From positions 1-11,080 of the forward strand of contig CAKORQ010000017.1 in NCBI GenBank assembly GCA_934101445.1: a DNA stretch of 11,080 bases. The letters are read 5' to 3'. The number at the start of each line of letters is the position of its first letter. The first letter of the stretch is position 1. Position numbers and translations under genes: made by a program. The notes below the pieces were generated by a model. It was not told where the DNA came from. It was given only the letters and a program-made list of their open reading frames with translations, and ran no database searches. Shown one piece after another: positions 7,342 through 11,080 of this stretch. The stretch comes from an uncultured Bacilli bacterium. Its GTDB lineage: Bacteria; Bacillota_I; Bacilli_A; RF39; UBA660.

Positions 7342-7370
7342 AAAAAGTAGTCTAATTTCTTAAACTACTT
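7342..7370 (-). terminator. Rho-independent terminator of the pilin-like gene
   Basis: The minus-strand RNA forms an 11-base-pair stem, AAGUAGUUUAA pairing with UUAGACUACUU (one G-U), closed by a GAAA tetraloop and running into five uridines (7346-7342). The TAA stop codon (7362-7360) is part of the 5' arm, so the hairpin starts within the coding sequence. This is the clearest terminator in the window and separates the envelope-polymer/pilin block from rpoZ. Confidence 0.8.
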
Positions 7371-7722
7371 CTGCATATACTTCATCTTTTTCTTCATCAT
7401 AAATAAGATGAATTTTCATATTTAACATGGAACTACCATCTCTTATATCTGTAACATCACCATTAGTACTCCCAATATAACCTTTATCTACTAAGTCTTT
7501 AATTGTTACTATATAAGAATTATTTTCTTTTACTTCATTTTTAATAGTATTACCATACTTAGTAGCTTGATTAAGATAAAGTTCTAATGATTCATCATAT
7601 AAAGTATCCTTATTATTTTCAAAAGCATGACTAAGTTTAGGTACTGTAAATAAAGTTACTAAACCTAAAGCAACTATTACTACTAATATATCAATAAAAG
7701 TATATCCATTTCTCTTACGCAT
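7360..7722 (-). CDS. Type IV pilin-like (pseudopilin) protein with prepilin N-terminus
   Basis: A 120-residue protein with a class III signal: basic MRKRNG, then YTFIDILVVIVALGLVTLF. Prepilin peptidase would cut after Gly6 and expose Tyr7. The residue at mature position +5 is Asp instead of the nearly invariant Glu, a conservative change. After the 20-residue hydrophobic helix comes a short soluble domain with a TIKDLVDKGYI helix (about 86-96 of the protein), common in small Gram-positive pseudopilins. An ATG 33 bases further upstream (7755) is open but lacks a ribosome site and lies in the promoter; GGAGG at 7732-7728 selects 7722. No pilin assembly ATPase, platform protein or peptidase is in the window, so it is an orphan copy that must use machinery encoded elsewhere. 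It could serve DNA uptake, a thin pilus or secretion. Confidence 0.8.
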   Translation of the reverse strand: MRKRNGYTFIDILVVIVALGLVTLFTVPKLSHAFENNKDTLYDESLELYLNQATKYGNTIKNEVKENNSYIVTIKDLVDKGYIGSTNGDVTDIRDGSSMLNMKIHLIYDEEKDEVYAEVV

Positions 7723-7743
7723 TTTTGCCTCCACTACAATACT

Positions 7744-7772
7744 AATATACCACAATATATTTTAAAAGCCAA
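7744..7772 (-). promoter_or_regulatory. Putative promoter of the pilin-like gene
   Basis: On the minus strand TTGGCT (7772-7767, 4 of 6 to consensus) and TATATT (7749-7744) are 17 bases apart, and TGG before the -10 makes it an extended -10. It matches the TGNTAT-type promoters before polA and the protease. The -35 lies inside a weak hairpin at the end of the upstream gene. Confidence 0.5.
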
Positions 7773-7787
7773 AAATAAAATTTTTAG
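7764..7787 (-). terminator. Weak A-U hairpin at the end of the cytidylyltransferase gene
   Basis: The RNA CUAAAAAU (7787-7780) can pair with AUUUUUGG (7776-7769) around a UUU loop, followed by CUUUU. The TAA stop is in the 5' arm. Nearly all pairs are A-U, so termination would be leaky and read-through into the pilin-like gene is likely. Confidence 0.3.
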
Positions 7788-9115
7788 AAGATAGTTAAAT
7801 TCTTATTATTTTGAAACTTATCCATAAAGTCACAAATAGTAATTGATGTTTTTTCTTGAATATTCATAGAGTTTTTGTTACCATTTATAGCATTAATAAA
7901 TGATAGTAATTGATTCCTTATTCCTTCTCCATTTAATTGATAGAAATATCTTTTATTATTATTCATATTTTCATATCTTATTTCAAAATAATCAGGTTTC
8001 CACCAAGGAGAAGGAACAATTAAATAACCATTAGTGCCGGTTACTATTAATTCGCCTTCGGATTTAGCCCCTTCGGCCACTTTTAGCGTTGCAATAGCAT
8101 TATCATATACTAAATCTAATCTAGTAAATAAGTCATTATTATCGGTAGTCATTTTTGTATAAAAATGATATTTATTGAAATTACACCCTAAGATATCAAG
8201 AATTGGTATTAAGGCTTGTGCCCCTAAGTTATTAAAACTCTGAGCTTTTTTAGTTTTAATATAATTACTCATATTAGTTATACTAGCATCTACAGATAAA
8301 ACATTACCTATTTCGCCACCCTTAATTAATAATAACAAACGAGAATAAGCCATGGCATAAGAAGTACGATTAGCATCCATTAAGACTAACTTTTTCTTTT
8401 TAGCAAGTGCAAATAATTCCTTGCATTTCTTTTTATTATTACAAATAGGTGATTCACATAATACGTGTTTTCCCGCCTTTAAACTCATCATTATCTCATC
8501 ATAATGTTTATCTATTGGCGAATTAATGTAAACAGCATCAACTTTACTAAGAAGATCATCTAAATTATCCGTAGTAATCTCTAATTCTTTAACAGGTGAT
8601 TTTTCTTTTAAGACATTCTTAGGAGCATTAGTACAAATACCTATAATTTTTATACCATTAACATAGTTATCTTCCAAACAATATTTATTTAGAAAATCAA
8701 TATCATCACCTACAACTCCCATTTTTATTTCATGTTGTTCACATCGAATTTGCGTACTTGATATTCCTTCGGTTCTGGGTAGATATACGACATTACAATA
8801 TTCTTTTAAATAATCAAACTTTCCTTCCCAGTCCGACCCTAAAACAAAGGTATCTATACCATATCTTTTGATATCATCAATTTTTTGACCAATATACTCT
8901 TCTACAATTATTTCATCGGCAAGACCGGTCCTGCGAACATTATTTATACGTTCAGCAAGAGATTGTCGAACATTTATTTTACCTCTTTTCCGGTCAAAAT
9001 CTTCTGAAGTAACCCCAACAATTAGGTAATCTCCTAAGGCCTTTGCTCTTTCTAGTAATCTAATATGACCATAATGTAGAAAATCATAAGTACCATATGT
9101 AATAACTTTTTTCAT
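7784..9115 (-). CDS. Fusion of TagD-like glycerol-3-phosphate cytidylyltransferase and Gfo/Idh/MocA-like domain
   Basis: A 443-residue two-domain protein. Residues 1-125 match TagD, which makes CDP-glycerol from CTP and glycerol-3-phosphate for teichoic acid: GTYDFLHYGH (8-17, the HxGH nucleotide site), VLGSDWEGKFDYL (91-103) and LPRTEGISST (112-121). Residues 130-435 resemble Gfo/Idh/MocA oxidoreductases: a Rossmann start KMGVVGDD, then AVYINSP and AGKHVLCESPI (214-224). In that half the usual EKP motif reads ESP (Lys to Ser222), and the GxHxxD segment reads GAQALI (His to Gln300, Asp to Ile303); the glycine-rich loop also lacks its last Gly. It may thus be a pseudoenzyme, a binding domain or a changed chemistry. 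The start ATG overlaps the aminotransferase stop by one base (TGATG). With a TagF-like enzyme upstream, a role in supplying a CDP-polyol for an envelope polymer is likely; the true polyol is open. Confidence 0.88.
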   Translation of the reverse strand: MKKVITYGTYDFLHYGHIRLLERAKALGDYLIVGVTSEDFDRKRGKINVRQSLAERINNVRRTGLADEIIVEEYIGQKIDDIKRYGIDTFVLGSDWEGKFDYLKEYCNVVYLPRTEGISSTQIRCEQHEIKMGVVGDDIDFLNKYCLEDNYVNGIKIIGICTNAPKNVLKEKSPVKELEITTDNLDDLLSKVDAVYINSPIDKHYDEIMMSLKAGKHVLCESPICNNKKKCKELFALAKKKKLVLMDANRTSYAMAYSRLLLLIKGGEIGNVLSVDASITNMSNYIKTKKAQSFNNLGAQALIPILDILGCNFNKYHFYTKMTTDNNDLFTRLDLVYDNAIATLKVAEGAKSEGELIVTGTNGYLIVPSPWWKPDYFEIRYENMNNNKRYFYQLNGEGIRNQLLSFINAINGNKNSMNIQEKTSITICDFMDKFQNNKNLTIF

Positions 9116-10188
9116 CAGAATATCCCCTGTTCATGCATTGTTTTAAGAGCCGCAAGTAATTTATCGTAATCATTCTTAGTTAATGCTCCTATATGTCCTA
9201 CTCTAAAGATTTTATCTTTTAAATCACCACCATTTGGGCAAACCCATATTTGATAATTATCTTTTAATACAGTAAATATTTCATAAGCATTATTTTTTAA
9301 AGGATGAAGAGCACTAACTGCATTAGAACAATTATCCGGTACAATTTCTAAAGGTAAATCTTTAATAGATTCTCGAAAATAGTTTGCCAACTCTTTAGTA
9401 TTTTGAATACTTTTTGAAACACCACCATTTTCATCTATTAAATGTAGACGTTTATTTATTTGTCTTAATATTGAAACCGCAGGGGTAAATGGTGTTTGAC
9501 CTCTTTGAGCATTTTCCAAAGCACTTTTTAAATCTAAATACATCGACTTTGATTCATTATTATATACTCTTTTAACAGCTCTATCGGATAAGACAATAAT
9601 GGAAATTCCTGGAGGACAGGCTAAGGCTTTTTGAGAACCAGTTATCATGACATCAGCATTTAATTTTTCCATATCAAATTCATCTGCTAAAAAAGCACTG
9701 ATACAATCAACTATTAATAGCATATTATTTCTTTTGCAAAAATCACTTAATAAATTTATATCATATAACTCACCAGTTGATGTTTCGTGATAATTTACTA
9801 GAGCACAAGTAAAATTAGAATTTTCATATTTTTCTAAATCTTTTTTAGTAAAACCACAACCAGTATCTAACTTCAACTCTTCATAAGCAATGCCGTGTAA
9901 CTGACATAATTTAACAAAACGGGTCCCAAAACTACCCCCATTAATTATTAAGGCTTTATCTTTAGTATTTAAAACATTCATAACAGTTGCTTCCATCGCC
10001 GCTGTTCCAGAACCGGTTAAGAAAACGGCTTTGGCATCACTTGGAGCCTTGGCTAATTTTTTTATTAAAGCCTCATTTTCTAACATTATTTTAGAAAATT
10101 CTGGGGTTCTAAAATAAGGAACTTGTTCCGAACCAATCTCTAATATTTCTTCACTAGATTGAACTGGTCCAACTGTAAAATTCAACAT
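9115..10188 (-). CDS. Class V PLP-dependent aminotransferase, 2-aminoethylphosphonate-transaminase-like
   Basis: A 357-residue fold-type I enzyme. The N-terminal FTVGPV, the phosphate-binding TGSGTAAMEA (58-67), HETSTG (134-139), the PLP-ring Asp161 in IVDCISAF and the Schiff-base Lys187 in GSQKAL are all intact. The layout is closest to 2-aminoethylphosphonate-pyruvate transaminases (PhnW) and serine/alanine-glyoxylate transaminases. The start is set at ATG 10188, because the purine-rich AAGAAGTGAG lies upstream at good spacing; a GTG at 10197 would add three residues but overlaps that site. It sits 19 bases after the small membrane protein gene and overlaps the next start as TGATG. Its place between a CDP-polyol transferase and a cytidylyltransferase suggests it makes an amino-bearing headgroup for an envelope polymer. 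No PEP mutase or phosphonopyruvate decarboxylase is visible here, so an aminoethylphosphonate product is only one option. Confidence 0.85.
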   Translation of the reverse strand: MLNFTVGPVQSSEEILEIGSEQVPYFRTPEFSKIMLENEALIKKLAKAPSDAKAVFLTGSGTAAMEATVMNVLNTKDKALIINGGSFGTRFVKLCQLHGIAYEELKLDTGCGFTKKDLEKYENSNFTCALVNYHETSTGELYDINLLSDFCKRNNMLLIVDCISAFLADEFDMEKLNADVMITGSQKALACPPGISIIVLSDRAVKRVYNNESKSMYLDLKSALENAQRGQTPFTPAVSILRQINKRLHLIDENGGVSKSIQNTKELANYFRESIKDLPLEIVPDNCSNAVSALHPLKNNAYEIFTVLKDNYQIWVCPNGGDLKDKIFRVGHIGALTKNDYDKLLAALKTMHEQGIF

Positions 10189-10207
10189 AAAAATCACTCA
10201 CTTCTTG

Positions 10208-10468
10208 TTATTTTTCTATTTTAATCTCATCAGATTCTACTTCTTTATTTTTATTTTCATCTATTCCTAATTTATTTTGGACATTCTTTTTAATTTTGCG
10301 AAAATAAATACCGATAAAGGCTCCTACGGCAATTACAATTCCCGCCACTGCTTGAATAGCGTAAGTCATAACCGATGGATCAATATATGCCAAAGCAGTC
10401 TCACTTAACATTATAATAACTAGTAATGTATATATGGATAAAATTCCAATTTTATTTATTTTTTTCAT
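10208..10468 (-). CDS. Small YIDPS-type membrane protein of unknown function
   Basis: An 86-residue protein I cannot name. Residues 1-27 look like a signal peptide ending in ETALA, followed at once by YIDPS (28-32). A second hydrophobic stretch (36-56, rich in Ala, Ile, Val and Gly) ends in a basic FRKIKKNVQNK patch, and the last 18 residues are mainly Glu, Asp and Lys. Predicted topology is a short outside N-terminus, one membrane helix and a charged inside tail. Similar short proteins with a YIDP motif occur beside envelope-polymer genes of Gram-positive bacteria, which fits this setting. The start overlaps the end of the upstream transferase gene by 17 bases; the ribosome site is only a purine-rich AAAGAGAAAAAAAG run, so translation may depend on coupling. 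Confidence 0.75.
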   Translation of the reverse strand: MKKINKIGILSIYTLLVIIMLSETALAYIDPSVMTYAIQAVAGIVIAVGAFIGIYFRKIKKNVQNKLGIDENKNKEVESDEIKIEK

Positions 10469-11080
10469 TTTCTTTTTTTCTCTTTTCTATATTTTCTTTT
10501 ACTATATCTATTAAATAAAGGGCACCTTTTTTGGCCGAATCACCTAAATTATAGATACTATCATTTAATAAATCTTCAATTTTTTTCGAATATTCTTTTT
10601 CATTCTTAAATAAATATTCAATCGTCGTATTTATCTTTTTTAAATCATTAACATCTAGACTTTTACCAATAATTTCTCGCGACCAAATATTTATTGGTTC
10701 TACCTTAATATCTTTATAATTAGGATTCATTATTTTCATTGGTGTATTAATAAATACTACCGGTTTTTTGGTCGTATAAGCATACTCATAACCAATACTT
10801 GACCAATCAGTAATTAACATATCAGCATTAAAAACAGTATCATTTTTAGAAAAATCAGTTTGAATTTCAATATTTTTATTATTCTTATATTTTTCTTTTA
10901 ATCTATCAAATTTTTCTGCAAAATGTCTTACTTCTTGAGGGTGGGGTCTAACAATAATTTTATATGTCTTATTAGTTTTTAAATTATCTATTAATTCTTC
11001 TAAACATAAATCACAAATGTTATCTTTTTGCCAAGAAGGCGCTATTAAAATGGATTTATTTTTATTTGCTTTTTTAGTAT
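10452..11080 (-). CDS. CDP-glycerol glycerophosphotransferase (TagB/TagF-like), N-terminus beyond the window
   Basis: The last 208 residues of a CDP-polyol phosphotransferase that extends or starts teichoic-acid-type chains at the inner membrane face. Visible family marks are ILIAPSWQ near the window edge, IIVRPHPQE (conserved RPHP histidine) and ADMLITDWSSIGYEYA, followed by KKPVVFINTP. These last two match the (K/R)PHP and TDYSS blocks of TagF-like enzymes. The frame is open from 11078 down to the TAA at 10454-10452; internal Met codons are not starts. The C-terminus is a Lys/Glu-rich tail. It is the most upstream gene seen in an operon with the small membrane protein, the aminotransferase and the TagD-like fusion, which would supply its CDP-linked substrate. 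The exact polyol cannot be read from the sequence. Confidence 0.9.
   Translation of the reverse strand, partial: TKKANKNKSILIAPSWQKDNICDLCLEELIDNLKTNKTYKIIVRPHPQEVRHFAEKFDRLKEKYKNNKNIEIQTDFSKNDTVFNADMLITDWSSIGYEYAYTTKKPVVFINTPMKIMNPNYKDIKVEPINIWSREIIGKSLDVNDLKKINTTIEYLFKNEKEYSKKIEDLLNDSIYNLGDSAKKGALYLIDIVKENIEKRKKENEKNK

Noticed and set aside
7723..7755. Upstream ATG extending the pilin-like protein by 11 residues
   Set aside because: No ribosome site precedes it, it overlaps the probable -10 element, and it would put a non-pilin leader before the basic MRKRNG; GGAGG supports the start at 7722.
10189..10197. GTG start for the aminotransferase
   Set aside because: It lies inside the purine-rich stretch that serves as the ribosome site of the ATG at 10188.
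10452..10820. A separate 122-residue gene starting at the Met codon at 10820
   Set aside because: The frame stays open to the window edge and the upstream part shows RPHP and APSW motifs of the same transferase family, so the Met is internal.

Overview
The window comes from a low-GC, AT-rich Gram-positive-type bacterium. It is most like uncultured gut Firmicutes/Bacilli-grade lineages (RF39, Erysipelotrichales or clostridial relatives). All genes lie on the minus strand, so transcription runs from high to low coordinates. TGA serves as a real stop (protease, aminotransferase) and Trp is TGG at every position I checked, so the Mycoplasma genetic code does not apply. The lineage guess rests on base composition and gene families only.

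Layout in order of transcription. (1) 11080-7784 is an envelope-polymer operon: the C-terminal part of a TagB/TagF-like CDP-polyol phosphotransferase, a small YIDPS-type membrane protein, a class V (AEP-transaminase-like) aminotransferase, and a fusion of a TagD-like cytidylyltransferase with a Gfo/Idh/MocA-like domain. The genes overlap or nearly abut. The expected product is a CDP-activated polyol phosphate, possibly with an aminated side product, for a teichoic-acid-like polymer. (2) 7722-7360 is an orphan type IV pilin-like protein with its own extended -10 promoter and a strong terminator whose stem contains the stop codon. (3) 7341-7161 is a non-coding promoter region with inverted and tandem repeats, followed by rpoZ (RNA polymerase omega). 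(4) 6942-2544 is a two-gene unit with its own promoter: a 1231-residue secreted papain-family cysteine protease ending in a dockerin, then, overlapping by ATGA, a small surface protein with a cohesin-like domain and an NPETG sortase-type anchor. A stem-loop terminator follows. (5) 2507-1 holds the polA promoter and DNA polymerase I, which runs off the left edge about 40 codons before its expected end.

The most interesting feature is the protease-cohesin pair. Adjacent, translationally coupled genes encode a dockerin-tagged protease and a putative wall- or membrane-anchored cohesin receptor, which looks like a minimal cellulosome-style device for displaying a protease rather than a glycosidase. 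The second is the TagD-Gfo/Idh/MocA fusion, whose oxidoreductase half lacks the usual Lys, Asp and His catalytic residues and sits next to a transaminase. No gene-free stretch exceeds 300 bases. No tRNA, rRNA, IS element or CRISPR array was seen.
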